DNA of 64,000 nucleotides from Ruminiclostridium cellulolyticum H10 (GTDB lineage Bacteria > Bacillota > Clostridia > Acetivibrionales > DSM-1351): the NCBI RefSeq assembly GCF_000022065.1, contig NC_011898.1:1200001-1264000 (forward strand). Direction: 5' to 3'. A program made the translations under genes and the position numbers. The notes beneath the pieces were generated by a model that saw nothing but the letters and a program-made list of their open reading frames with translations, was not told where the DNA came from and did no database searches. This document shows, piece after piece, positions 25,844 through 36,407 of this stretch. Each line of letters opens with the position of its first letter. Positions within the stretch are counted from its first letter, which is position 1.

Positions 25844-28800
25844 ATGAAACTAGTAGGTTGGTATCAATATAGGAAATGTTTATCTGTATTTTTAGCTCTT
25901 ATAATTGCTTTCGGCAGTTTTTTCTCACTTGCAGCTTCTCCGGTTGCTGCAGAGGGCGAAACAAATGATCCAGTACAGGCAACCTTCTATGTATCTCCTG
26001 CAGGAGACGATAATAATCCGGGAACAATTGATGAGCCTTTCAAAACTCTTGCTAAGGCGAAAGAACATGTAAGGACTCTTCCTAAGACCGGAGGGGATAT
26101 CGTCGTTCAAATTGCGGATGGGTTCTATCCGCTTGATGAAACCCTGGTTTTTGACAAGGATGATTCCGGAAGTGCAAGTTGCACTATTCGATATGAGGCG
26201 GCACCTGGTGCAAAGCCGGTAATTAGCGGCGGCGAGATGCTGGAAAAAGGTGTATGGACAGAAGCTACAGACCTTACCCAGACTGGCGGCTTAACGGCTT
26301 ATAAAACGACCCTTAACCGGGACGAAAAATTACGCGCCATTTATGTAAATGACAAGCGTGCTAACATGACTCTGAGCGGAACAATAACTTCGGCAGATAG
26401 AACCACCGAGGGTACTCCCACAGTCAGTTTTGACGGTACCGATAACCCTTGGGCGTGGCAGAACGGCAACAACATACGGGCTGCTATAGTGTTCAGCGAG
26501 AGCGTAGGTCTGACGCCGGATACGAAAAACCCCCAAAACATCGAAGCCGAAAGCATGGGCGGCTCCACTGCCAGATGGGCGAGACCGTTTGTTTGCTTTG
26601 CGTCGGCTGAATCGGCACCAGAAGCCAGCGGCAAGGTCGGCGGCACTATGCTCCGATTCCAAATGCCGTATGCGGCAATTTCACAGTCTTTGAGCAATAA
26701 TACGCAATACAATCCAGGTAATAATCAAGTAATCCGTAATGCTTTCGAGTTCCTGAACAAACGCGGAGATTTCTATTTTGACCAGGCCGAAAGTACACTT
26801 TATTACATCCCGCTTGAAGGTGAGGATATCAATACCGCCGACGTGGTGATTCCGAAGCTCGAGACGGTTGTCGACTTAAGAGGAATCCCTGTGGGAGACA
26901 GATTGAATCCTGTTGAGGGCTCGGATGAAGGACGTGTCACAAACATAACCTTCGACGGACTGAGGTTTGCCCACACTGACTATAAACTGTATGAACTCAC
27001 AGGTACATATACACTTAGCGACGGATCTGGCCCGGTAACAACCAGTTCACGCGGCTTCGCGTCCGTTCAAGGCTGTATAGTAAACAAAGTTTACTTCCCA
27101 AGCTACATAAACTGGCATGAGACTTTCTACCGTGGGTATGACATACCGCCGGCGGCAGTAATGGTTAACGCGGCGAGGAACATCAAAGTTCTGAACGGCG
27201 AGATTGCGCTTACCGGATTTAATGGCATCCATCTGGAGAATGACGTCAAGGATTGCGAAGTCACAGGCAACTATATAGCAGATACACTCAGCTCCGGCGT
27301 TGTAGTCGGACATCCGACGCATATCTATGAAAATGATAAGCCGACTACTCATGAATCAGCTGTTAAGGTTGGAGAAACGCCTATAGGGGACTGGGCCGGC
27401 GTTGATAAGGAAAAATATACATCAGGTACTGAGGCAGTACCGCAGGATATTTTTATTACCAACAACTTTTTGTATAGGAACTGCTACGGTTTCCCAGGTG
27501 CTAACTCACTAACTTCTTTTTATACAACTAACATGCAGGTACTGCATAACTACTTGTATGACTCCACTTACGGAGCTATGAGCATTGGCTGGGGCTGGTG
27601 TGAGTACGATGGGTACGGCTATACTAACCATGGTACCGACAAGAACGGCAGCCCTTATGCTGGCACGCATGAAACAAGCCTTGCAAGGTCTCCAGATATT
27701 TCTACGACCTCAAGGGATAACAAAATAAACTATAACAGGGTAGAGGAAATCTGCACGGTAGTAAACGACTCCGGAGCTATTTACTCACTGGGAAGGCAAG
27801 GCGATCCGGGTAATTTGCCGGACGGAGGGACATGGGACACTGTCGATAGTTTGACAAGCAGCCCCGTCACCGACCCAAACAGTAACTGGCATCCTGACAA
27901 CTGGACGAATTTCACCGAAATGAACTACAACTTCCTTGACCCAAATCCTAATAACAAACCTACGACCTCCAACAACTGGACGAACGGGTTCCATCCCGAC
28001 GAAGGTAGTACGTTCATAAAGATGATAGGTAACGTTGTGCAGTCAAAGCTCTCCCACTCCCCTGGACGGAGCCGTCTTTATGAGTTTAATAACTGGAAGC
28101 GTAAAAGCGATATGATTGCCATCGATGGTTTCGTGGACGGGAATAACGACCAGAATGGCGGACCTAGAATTACTTTTAAAAATTACAAAAGCGAAGAACG
28201 CATTTGGCCTGTTAGGGGTAACGAAATCGTTCTAAATTCGGGCCTTACCGACGAATATACTCATATGATTCCAAGGAGCCTCATTGCCGATACCGAATTT
28301 GAGCTGGCTTCAAACGTTATCATGGGTAAAGGTGAAACACTGAACCGCAGGGGTCTGCTAAAACCTGAAGACACTGTTTGGCTCGCACCCGCGGACACAA
28401 CTGAATTTGTGGAAGGCAGCAATATGACAAAAGCTGCTGGTGACGAAAAGACAATTGTCGCTCCGTCTGCCGCAGGAGAATACAAACTATATATTGTATA
28501 TGCCGATGGTAGAGAAACGGCCACTTCTAAGTTTACGGCATACGTCGATGCAAGTGCATCAGCGGTCAACGTTGAAGACGGGAAAAATTACGAAGTATCA
28601 GCAGTACGTCCTCTTAAGCTGACTTTAAGTGAAGACTTCACCTATACGCTTAATGGCGAGCCCGTGGTGAACGGTTACGATATCAGCACCGAAGGAAGCT
28701 GGACCTTGGTACTCAGCACTCCGACGGCACCGGCTACAAAAACCATCAACTTTACAACCACAGTATCGTTGGCAAATAAGCTACTCCCGGCTGATGTGTC

Positions 28801-31800
28801 AGTAGCCCCCGGAGGGACAGTCAGATTTGCGTATGATTTGGACGACGCGACAAAAAAGATATGGATTTCCTCGTCCAGCGGCGGACATTTTGATGGAGGC
28901 GACGATGAATCAGTGGCATCCGGCGACATGCTAGGGATGGCTGCACCTGTTGTGCCTGGACCATATGTTATTTTTGTACTGGCGGAGGACGGCGAAGTAC
29001 TTAGCCAGTCGCATGCCCGTGTTGTGGTGCGCGACATGACGCCTGTCGACATTCCTAGAGAGGGTCTTGACTTATGGCTTAAGGCAGATGAAGGTGTGAC
29101 TACAGATGACACTGGCAATGTAATTGGATGGAAAAATATGGGCGGAGTTGCTGCGACCCTTGTCCCAGCGGATGTCCCCGGTACCGGCGGCGATAATCTT
29201 GGACCAGCAAACGGTAACCCCACGCTGAAGAAAGATGTATACGACTATGTAAATTTCGACGCAGCGTCAAGGCCGTTAAAAGCTAAAAACTTTAAAGATT
29301 ATAACGACAAATCTGAGATGACTATATACACACTGGTTAAGCCAACAACCACAGCAAACAACTCCAGCGACCAAAGTGGCCTTGTTTATTTCGGATTGAA
29401 CGAGAATTACAATGATTGGGCCGCCAACGACGGTTGGAGCGGTATTAATCTGGGTGTAGGAACAAACAGAATTACCCTACGCTTTGGTAACACGGTTCAA
29501 TGGTCGGGCGGCGGGTCAACTTTTACAACAGATATTGCAGGTCTGACCAGCGTTCGGGCACAGCTAAACGGAACCAATCGAGAGGTTTATGTTAATAACA
29601 TCAGTATTGGCAGTGATAGTAACTCTGCGGCGCTTAAAGGGAACCGATCGGATCTGGGTGTAGGTTACACGATGTCGGCTGTAACTCCCTACCGCTTCCT
29701 AGGGCAAGTCGCGCAGATTCTTATCTACGACAGGGTGCTGGAAGCTGACGAAATTGTGAAAGTAGAAGCATATTTTGACGAATACAAAAAAGGAAATGGT
29801 GGAATTGCGAACCCAGTTAGCCAAGCGGTCGACAAAACTCTGCTGACTGCCTTGATTAACGACGTAAATAACCTTGACGACACGATTTATACAGTAGATT
29901 CATGGAACACTTTTGAAAGTGCATTAAGTGATGCCAAAACTGCAGCCTCGAATCAAGAGATTGATCAGGAAGCAGCGGACAATGCATATTTCGCACTGCG
30001 TAGCGCGTTCAAAGCACTTACTCTGTTACCTAGCGGCATTGGAACCTCAGCATACGGTACGCCTGTTCTCGGCGGTGCTGAACTCGACCCGCTCTGGAAC
30101 ACGACCGTAACGCTACCGATCTTTAAGCATCTGACAATGGCGAACGGCCCAGCGAACGGTACCGCTAAAGTACTGTGGGACGATACTAACCTATATGTGC
30201 TGGTGCGTATAAAAGACCCTGTACTGAACAGCAGCAACTCTGCTGCACACGAGCAGGACTCGGTCGAGATCTTTGTGGATGAGACCAATAGTAAAGCAGC
30301 CTCCTACGGCGCAGGTATGGGGCAATACCGTATTAACTATCTTAATGCGAAAAGCTTTAATCCAAGCAGTATCAGTACCGGTTTTGAGTCTTTTGCCAAA
30401 GTTGTGGATGGCGGTTATTACATTGAAACTAAAATCCCCTTTAAGACCGGGGTGCCTGAGATTCCAAAGAATGGGCACGTAATTGGATTTGATGTGCAAA
30501 TCAATGATGCGGGAGCAACCGGCGGCCGTCAGGACATTGTAATGTGGCACGATGAGACCGGAAATTCCTGGAGTAACGGTTCACAATGGGGTGTGGTTAC
30601 ACTTGTAAAGGCTGATAGCAATGATACAGCCGCACCGACATGGCCGGAGGGAAGTACGATGACAGCACCGGAAATAGGAATAAATGCTGTTACATTAAAC
30701 TGGTCTCCTGCACAGGACGATGTTGGTGTTACAAGTTATGAAATTTACAACGGAACGGATATGATTGGTAAAGTAGCAGGAAACATCAATAGTTTCGAAG
30801 CTGCAAATCTCAATGCCGAAACCGAATATACTTTCACGGTACAGGCAGTTGACCAAGCTGGTAATACTAGTACGGATGGCCCCTCAGTTACATTTACCAC
30901 CTTGCCGGATGACGGACAGGGGGACACAGAGGCACCGTACTGGCCTGAAGGAAGCAGTATTGCTGTATCCGAAGTTACTGAAACCGGATTGACTCTTACC
31001 TGGCCGGCAGCCTTGGATAATACGGCTGTGACAGGATATGTCATATACGATGGAGCTACGCAGGTGGCTGTGTTGGCTGGGGATGTAACCAGTTATGCGA
31101 TATCAGGATTAAAGGCAGGAACCGAATATACATTTACAATAAAGGCCAAGGATGCAAGCTTGAATTGGAGTGAAACGGGTCTTTCGGTAACAGAAACAAC
31201 TAAACAGGAAGAACCAAAGGACACGACTGCACCGGTTTGGCCAGAAGGAAGCACGCTTTCAGCAGCGGGAGTATCCCAGACTGGTCTTCAGTTGAACTGG
31301 ACGGCTGCACAGGATGATACCGGGGTAAACAGCTACAAGGTATACAGGGGTTCAACCCTCATTGCAACTGTTCCGGGAACTACAAGCAGCTATAATGTCA
31401 GCGGATTGTCTTCTGGAACCTCCTATGTGTTCTCGGTACAGGCTGGAGATGCCGCAGGCAACTGGAGCAGCAACGGCCCGACTGTTAACGTAACCACTAA
31501 ATCAGCAAGTAGCAGTAGCAGCACACCACCACCTGTCGAAACAACAGTTCCCGGCAAGGTAAAAATATCCGCACCTGTAGTGGATACAGCTAAGGGAATT
31601 TCAAAGGTTACGGTTGATGCAAATGAACTTTCAAGAGCATTAACTCAGGCAAAGGTTGCTACGGTGGAAATTCCAAAGACAGCAGGAATGAATGCCTACG
31701 TTACAAGCTTGCCGTCATCGGCTCTAGTGTCAGGTGACGCATCAAAGGCAATTCAGATTGTATCTGAGGAAGCAGCAGTAACATTGCCTCTAAACATGCT

Positions 31801-32704
31801 CTCTGCGACTGATTTGGCAGGGGCTGACAGGATTGAACTTTCCATTGAAAAGTCCGACGCAGGCGAGCTGGATTCTCCAAAGAAGGCGATAGTCGGAGAC
31901 AAGCCTGTGTTTGATATAAAACTTATTGTAAATGGAGAGGAAAAGGCATGGAGTAATGCAGAAGCGGCTTTGACCGTCAAAATACCATATGCTCCAACTT
32001 CCATTGAACTTGCTAACACTGAGTATCTAACGGTATGGTACTTGTCACCGGATGGACAAGCAGTGAAGATGAATGATGCAAAATATGTACCTTCTGAAAA
32101 GGCCATGGTATTTACTACTACTCACCTGAGCAAGTATGCGGTGGTTTATACAAAGAAGGACTTCCTTGACATGCAGAAGCATTCCTGGGCTGTAGAGGCG
32201 GTAAAAGCCCTTGCAGAAAACGGAATAATTGAAGGTACGTCAGGTACGGAATTCAGTCCGGCCGAGAAGATTACAAGAGAAGAATATGTGGCTTGGCTTG
32301 TAAGAACTCTGGGAATGACCGCCGATTTCAATAACAACTTCAGTGATGTGAAGGAAACGGATAAGTATTACAAGGAAATAGGTATAGCAAAAGAACTTGG
32401 CATATCGGTAGGCTATAAGGGCGAATTCAGTCCTGAAAGGGAGATATCGAGACAGGAACTGGTTACAATGACTATAAATGCATTAAAGATAGCGGATAAA
32501 CCATTGGAAATAGGTACTGCTGAGGATATCAAAAAGTATACCGATGCTGGGAAAATTGCAAAATATGCAACAGAAAACATGGCTACAATGGTTAGGATGG
32601 GCTTCATTACGGGTAACAGCAAAACAACTCTGAATCCGGTAGGAGTCGCTACCAGAGCCGAAGCAGCAGTAATACTCTACAAGATCTACTTAATGGAATG
32701 GTAG
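25844..32704 (+). CDS. SLH-anchored surface protein: beta-helix, LamG-like, CBM9-like, FN3
   Basis: This is a 2286-residue secreted protein. It has a signal peptide (residues 1 to about 32-36). A parallel beta-helix of pectate-lyase or GH-type spans about 45-690, opening with FYVSPAGDDNNPGT. An unassigned region (about 690-1070) is followed by a LamG-like domain (about 1075-1312, GLDLWLKADEGV), a FIVAR-type helical module (about 1326-1395), a CBM9-like xylan/sugar-binding domain (about 1399-1589), three fibronectin III modules (about 1596-1886), a Ser-rich linker, and a domain often found before SLH repeats. Three S-layer homology repeats (about 2107-2286) end the protein. It should sit on the cell wall and cut or bind plant polysaccharide. 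The beta-helix part is richer in G+C than flanking genes (two sampled 60-base lines: 57% and 47%, versus 37% for a sampled NRPS line). Confidence 0.9.
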   Translation: MKLVGWYQYRKCLSVFLALIIAFGSFFSLAASPVAAEGETNDPVQATFYVSPAGDDNNPGTIDEPFKTLAKAKEHVRTLPKTGGDIVVQIADGFYPLDETLVFDKDDSGSASCTIRYEAAPGAKPVISGGEMLEKGVWTEATDLTQTGGLTAYKTTLNRDEKLRAIYVNDKRANMTLSGTITSADRTTEGTPTVSFDGTDNPWAWQNGNNIRAAIVFSESVGLTPDTKNPQNIEAESMGGSTARWARPFVCFASAESAPEASGKVGGTMLRFQMPYAAISQSLSNNTQYNPGNNQVIRNAFEFLNKRGDFYFDQAESTLYYIPLEGEDINTADVVIPKLETVVDLRGIPVGDRLNPVEGSDEGRVTNITFDGLRFAHTDYKLYELTGTYTLSDGSGPVTTSSRGFASVQGCIVNKVYFPSYINWHETFYRGYDIPPAAVMVNAARNIKVLNGEIALTGFNGIHLENDVKDCEVTGNYIADTLSSGVVVGHPTHIYENDKPTTHESAVKVGETPIGDWAGVDKEKYTSGTEAVPQDIFITNNFLYRNCYGFPGANSLTSFYTTNMQVLHNYLYDSTYGAMSIGWGWCEYDGYGYTNHGTDKNGSPYAGTHETSLARSPDISTTSRDNKINYNRVEEICTVVNDSGAIYSLGRQGDPGNLPDGGTWDTVDSLTSSPVTDPNSNWHPDNWTNFTEMNYNFLDPNPNNKPTTSNNWTNGFHPDEGSTFIKMIGNVVQSKLSHSPGRSRLYEFNNWKRKSDMIAIDGFVDGNNDQNGGPRITFKNYKSEERIWPVRGNEIVLNSGLTDEYTHMIPRSLIADTEFELASNVIMGKGETLNRRGLLKPEDTVWLAPADTTEFVEGSNMTKAAGDEKTIVAPSAAGEYKLYIVYADGRETATSKFTAYVDASASAVNVEDGKNYEVSAVRPLKLTLSEDFTYTLNGEPVVNGYDISTEGSWTLVLSTPTAPATKTINFTTTVSLANKLLPADVSVAPGGTVRFAYDLDDATKKIWISSSSGGHFDGGDDESVASGDMLGMAAPVVPGPYVIFVLAEDGEVLSQSHARVVVRDMTPVDIPREGLDLWLKADEGVTTDDTGNVIGWKNMGGVAATLVPADVPGTGGDNLGPANGNPTLKKDVYDYVNFDAASRPLKAKNFKDYNDKSEMTIYTLVKPTTTANNSSDQSGLVYFGLNENYNDWAANDGWSGINLGVGTNRITLRFGNTVQWSGGGSTFTTDIAGLTSVRAQLNGTNREVYVNNISIGSDSNSAALKGNRSDLGVGYTMSAVTPYRFLGQVAQILIYDRVLEADEIVKVEAYFDEYKKGNGGIANPVSQAVDKTLLTALINDVNNLDDTIYTVDSWNTFESALSDAKTAASNQEIDQEAADNAYFALRSAFKALTLLPSGIGTSAYGTPVLGGAELDPLWNTTVTLPIFKHLTMANGPANGTAKVLWDDTNLYVLVRIKDPVLNSSNSAAHEQDSVEIFVDETNSKAASYGAGMGQYRINYLNAKSFNPSSISTGFESFAKVVDGGYYIETKIPFKTGVPEIPKNGHVIGFDVQINDAGATGGRQDIVMWHDETGNSWSNGSQWGVVTLVKADSNDTAAPTWPEGSTMTAPEIGINAVTLNWSPAQDDVGVTSYEIYNGTDMIGKVAGNINSFEAANLNAETEYTFTVQAVDQAGNTSTDGPSVTFTTLPDDGQGDTEAPYWPEGSSIAVSEVTETGLTLTWPAALDNTAVTGYVIYDGATQVAVLAGDVTSYAISGLKAGTEYTFTIKAKDASLNWSETGLSVTETTKQEEPKDTTAPVWPEGSTLSAAGVSQTGLQLNWTAAQDDTGVNSYKVYRGSTLIATVPGTTSSYNVSGLSSGTSYVFSVQAGDAAGNWSSNGPTVNVTTKSASSSSSTPPPVETTVPGKVKISAPVVDTAKGISKVTVDANELSRALTQAKVATVEIPKTAGMNAYVTSLPSSALVSGDASKAIQIVSEEAAVTLPLNMLSATDLAGADRIELSIEKSDAGELDSPKKAIVGDKPVFDIKLIVNGEEKAWSNAEAALTVKIPYAPTSIELANTEYLTVWYLSPDGQAVKMNDAKYVPSEKAMVFTTTHLSKYAVVYTKKDFLDMQKHSWAVEAVKALAENGIIEGTSGTEFSPAEKITREEYVAWLVRTLGMTADFNNNFSDVKETDKYYKEIGIAKELGISVGYKGEFSPEREISRQELVTMTINALKIADKPLEIGTAEDIKKYTDAGKIAKYATENMATMVRMGFITGNSKTTLNPVGVATRAEAAVILYKIYLMEW

Positions 32705-32717
32705 TATTATAAAAGGG

Positions 32718-32757
32718 ACCGCTGCAAAACTCAAATGGGTTTTGCAGCGGTTTTTTT
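32718..32757 (+). terminator. Rho-independent terminator after SLH protein gene
   Basis: A perfect 13-base stem, ACCGCTGCAAAAC at 32718-32730 with its complement at 32739-32751, is followed at once by seven T residues ending at 32757. Confidence 0.93.
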
Positions 32758-32919
32758 GCTTTGTTTCCTTGACATCCTGGTATAAACCTTGTGCAAATAT
32801 ATATTGAATTAACATAATCCGTTGATATAAATTTGTACATTAAAACATTAAAGTATGATATTATATAAAAGAACAATGCAGTTCAACCAAAAAATCACCT
32901 ATATTGTAGGAATTATAAG

Positions 32920-34731
32920 ATGAAAAATAATAAATTTATTAGTTTCGCAATATCCACTTTTAATAATATTTCTATAAAAAGCAAAATATTTATTTTTTAT
33001 GCAGGTATACTTTTAGCATCCTTGTCTATATTTGCCATATTAACAATCAATATTTCCAATCAGGCAATAGTGGAAAAGGTAACCAAAAATGCTGAAAGAG
33101 AACTTTCCCTGATTGACAAGAGTCTTCTTAATTTAGCCAATAATTCCGAAAATTATGCAAGAATACTGTCAATGGATAACAGAATGCAAAACCAGTTGGA
33201 GCGTATAGAAAACAATGAATTGGATTCAATTGATAATATTGAGGTTGAAAAGACATTATCTACAGTAATAAGCAATGTTGTACAGCCTAATACTAATATT
33301 GCAGCGGCAAGTATCATGTCGTCAAAATATATGTTTTTTGATGTAGGTTATATCGATAATTCAAGTATAAGTAGATATTTCAATAGGGATTTAATTAACT
33401 CCATAACTAAAAATAAGGTTCCGACATGGACCAGGTTGTTCAAGGTCAGATACAAGTTCGGTGGAGATGAAGATGTATTTGCCATAGCCAAGACCATAAT
33501 AGGAATGGATACCGGGCATGTTTTGGGAACAGCTGTACTTTATTTGAAGGAAAAGGATGTAGCAGCAATATACCTGAATAACATTGTAAACGAGAATGAT
33601 AAATTTTATATAGTCGATAATCAAAAAAATATCATATCAACGCAGGATAAAAGCGAATTGTACAGGAAATTTGATGAAGAGCTATATTTGGGCAAATATA
33701 AGCTTGAGGATATTTCCGATACTAAAAGCCTTATAAGAAACATAGGAGACAAAAAGGTTTTAATAACCGTTCAGAATTTCGATAAGCTTGATTGGAAAGT
33801 TGTCAGTGTAATTCCTCTGGATGAAATTACATATGAAAACAAAAAAATGACCCAGCTTATTCTTATATTTGGCGTAACCTGTTTGATATGTGCATTTGTT
33901 GCATCGTATCTGTTATCCTATACCATATCAAAGCCCATATTAAAGCTTGTAAATATAATGAAAGAAATTAAATCCGGCAATTTGAAACTGAGAGCCGACC
34001 TGAATGTCAAAGGCGAAATCGGGATGCTGGGAGACGGGTTTAACAGCCTGATGGATAAAATTAACGTGCTGGTGGAACATATTTATACTGAACAGAGATT
34101 GAAACGGGAAAACGAATTTAAGCTTCTCCAATCTCAAATAAAGCCTCATTTTTTGTATAATACTATTGAAACAATTATTTCGTTTATAAAATTGAATTTA
34201 AAGGATAATGCAATGTTGACTGCCAAGTACTTGGCGGGGTTTTATAGGATTTCCCTGAGTAAGGGCAATGACATTATAACCATTAGAGACGAAATGAATC
34301 TGATAGATAATTATCTTTCAATACAAAAAATGAGATATGTTGAGTATCTGGATTACCGGTTGGAATTTGAAGAAGAAATATTAAAGTATCAGATACCCAA
34401 ACTAACTTTGCAGCCACTTGTAGAGAATTCGATTTATCACGGGCTAAAGCAAAAGGAAGACAGGGGCATATTGATAATAAAAGGTGAATTTGAGAATGGT
34501 GAAATAAAAATAGAGGTATTTGATGATGGCGTAGGTATGAGTGAGGAGAATATCAACAGGGTTCTTAACAGGTTGATAAATGGCCAGAAGAGTAATGACT
34601 TTGGTATATACAGTGTTAATTCTCGATTAAAGCTGCTATACGGAGATGAGTATGGATTGAGCATAGAGAGCAAAGAGTCAGAGTTTACTAGAGTAACATT
34701 GAGATTGCCGGCAATCGATACTTGGGGGTGA
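32920..34731 (+). CDS. YesM-type sensor histidine kinase
   Basis: This is a 603-residue membrane kinase with a first membrane segment at about 22-45, an extracellular Cache-like sensor (about 50-305), a second membrane segment (about 312-335), HAMP (about 335-388) and a His_kinase domain with the phosphorylated His410 in QIKPHFLYNTIE. A HATPase domain follows, with N box PLVENSIYHGLKQ and G1 box VFDDGVGMS. This PHFLYN form defines the YesM/LytS class, which senses extracellular sugars in Firmicutes. The next gene, four bases away, is its response regulator, and a binding lipoprotein follows. Confidence 0.95.
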   Translation: MKNNKFISFAISTFNNISIKSKIFIFYAGILLASLSIFAILTINISNQAIVEKVTKNAERELSLIDKSLLNLANNSENYARILSMDNRMQNQLERIENNELDSIDNIEVEKTLSTVISNVVQPNTNIAAASIMSSKYMFFDVGYIDNSSISRYFNRDLINSITKNKVPTWTRLFKVRYKFGGDEDVFAIAKTIIGMDTGHVLGTAVLYLKEKDVAAIYLNNIVNENDKFYIVDNQKNIISTQDKSELYRKFDEELYLGKYKLEDISDTKSLIRNIGDKKVLITVQNFDKLDWKVVSVIPLDEITYENKKMTQLILIFGVTCLICAFVASYLLSYTISKPILKLVNIMKEIKSGNLKLRADLNVKGEIGMLGDGFNSLMDKINVLVEHIYTEQRLKRENEFKLLQSQIKPHFLYNTIETIISFIKLNLKDNAMLTAKYLAGFYRISLSKGNDIITIRDEMNLIDNYLSIQKMRYVEYLDYRLEFEEEILKYQIPKLTLQPLVENSIYHGLKQKEDRGILIIKGEFENGEIKIEVFDDGVGMSEENINRVLNRLINGQKSNDFGIYSVNSRLKLLYGDEYGLSIESKESEFTRVTLRLPAIDTWG

Positions 34732-34735
34732 AAAC

Positions 34736-36364
34736 ATGTTGAAAATAATGATAATCGATGATGAATTTTATTTCAGAGAAGCACTTAAGGTGTCCATACC
34801 GTGGAAAGAATATGGTTTTGAAATTTGCGGGGAAGCAAAAAACGGTAAGGACGCTTTGGAAAGAGTGGCGGATTTAAATCCTGACATAATGATTGTTGAT
34901 ATAAATATGCCTATAATCGACGGGCTTGAATTTATACAGAGTGTTAAGGAAAAGGGAATAGAAAGTAAATTTATTATTCTTACCGGGCACAGCGAATTCA
35001 ATTATGCCAAACAAGCAGTTCAGCTAGGGGTTAATAATTATATACTTAAGCCTGTAAATGAGGAAGAACTTAAAAGTTCACTATTTGAAATAAAAGAGGT
35101 TATTAGCAAAGAGAGAAACGTAAAATTTGAATTTGAAGGTTTGAAGCAACAGGTCAGGGACAGTCTTCCCCTTCTGAAGGATAAGTTTTTGAACGAATTG
35201 ATACAGGGCTCTCTGATACCAAAAGAAAATGAAACTTTAAAAAAGATGGAATATCTGAAAATAAATATTAATTCGGATTACTACTTAGTTATTACCATTG
35301 AGTTGGACTGTGATGAAAGTACCGGTTGGGACAATGAAGAAAAACAGCTGTGGAAATTTGCAGTATCAAATATTTCAAGTGAAATTATGGGTGAAAAATT
35401 TATTTTTGATATTTGCTATGACATTGATGATAGAATATGCATAATCGTTGGTATTGATGGGGCACAAAATATAGGTGATTTCCTTACTTTACTGGAAAGC
35501 AGGCTAGAGCTTATCAGGTCTGCCATATGCAAGCATTTGGATTTCACTGTAACTATGGGAGTGGGAAGTGAAAAAACAGAATTATTCGATATTCCCATAT
35601 CATACAAGGAATCAATAATAGCATTAAAGAATAAGCTAACTCTTGGAAAAAACAGAATTATACTCTATAGCCTAGTAGCCGAGTCAGGTATAAAGGGAAC
35701 CGCATTTTCGGGGGAATATCGGAACAAGCTGTTAATGAATATTCGGACGGCAGATGAAGAAGAAGTGAATAAGCTGATTAGCCAGATATTCATGAGGGTA
35801 CGCGGTGAAAATATACATCATCAAATACTTTTTGTTGTTTGTATTGAAATGGTTGCAGCGTGTATGGAGGCAATTGTTGAAATGGGTCTGCACATTGAAG
35901 ATATCATAACAGGAAACAGTTTTAATATTATAGAAGAAATTCAGTCAAAAAAATCAATTGATGAAATGGAAAACTGGATTAAAGATATTTTTAAGCACAC
36001 CCTTGAAACTATTAAAAGAAATAAGATTTCAAAAGCTTCAAGACTTATAGAAGAAGTAAAAAATTATATAAGCTCCAACTATCAAAGCAGCGAGCTAAGT
36101 ATAGATGAAATAGCAAGGAATCTGTTTGTTAATTATGCACATCTTTGTTTTATTTTTAAAAGAGATACAGGTTTTACCATAAATGAATATCTGACAGAAT
36201 TCAGAATCAAAAAAGCAAAGGAGCTGTTTGATTCAGGTAATACTTTAATACTTGATGTTGCAAGCAAAGTAGGTTATGCGGATGCCAGCTACTTCGGCAA
36301 GTGTTTTAAAAAATATTATGGTCTGGCACCCAGCAAATTTATAGAGAACATTAGAAAGACGTAA
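34736..36364 (+). CDS. YesN-type response regulator (REC + AraC HTH)
   Basis: This is a 542-residue protein. The N-terminal receiver domain has acidic pocket IIDDE and phospho-acceptor D55 (IMIVDINMP), with conserved Thr/Lys in ILTGHS and YILKPV. The middle about 130-430 is a variable helical region. The C-terminal AraC domain contains VNYAHLCFIFKRDTG and VGYADASYFGKCFKKYYG. It is paired with the kinase immediately upstream and probably activates nearby uptake and glycosidase genes. Confidence 0.95.
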   Translation: MLKIMIIDDEFYFREALKVSIPWKEYGFEICGEAKNGKDALERVADLNPDIMIVDINMPIIDGLEFIQSVKEKGIESKFIILTGHSEFNYAKQAVQLGVNNYILKPVNEEELKSSLFEIKEVISKERNVKFEFEGLKQQVRDSLPLLKDKFLNELIQGSLIPKENETLKKMEYLKININSDYYLVITIELDCDESTGWDNEEKQLWKFAVSNISSEIMGEKFIFDICYDIDDRICIIVGIDGAQNIGDFLTLLESRLELIRSAICKHLDFTVTMGVGSEKTELFDIPISYKESIIALKNKLTLGKNRIILYSLVAESGIKGTAFSGEYRNKLLMNIRTADEEEVNKLISQIFMRVRGENIHHQILFVVCIEMVAACMEAIVEMGLHIEDIITGNSFNIIEEIQSKKSIDEMENWIKDIFKHTLETIKRNKISKASRLIEEVKNYISSNYQSSELSIDEIARNLFVNYAHLCFIFKRDTGFTINEYLTEFRIKKAKELFDSGNTLILDVASKVGYADASYFGKCFKKYYGLAPSKFIENIRKT

Positions 36365-36407
36365 ACGACCGAGCATTTTATAAACTAAATTCGAAGGGAG
36401 TTACCAT

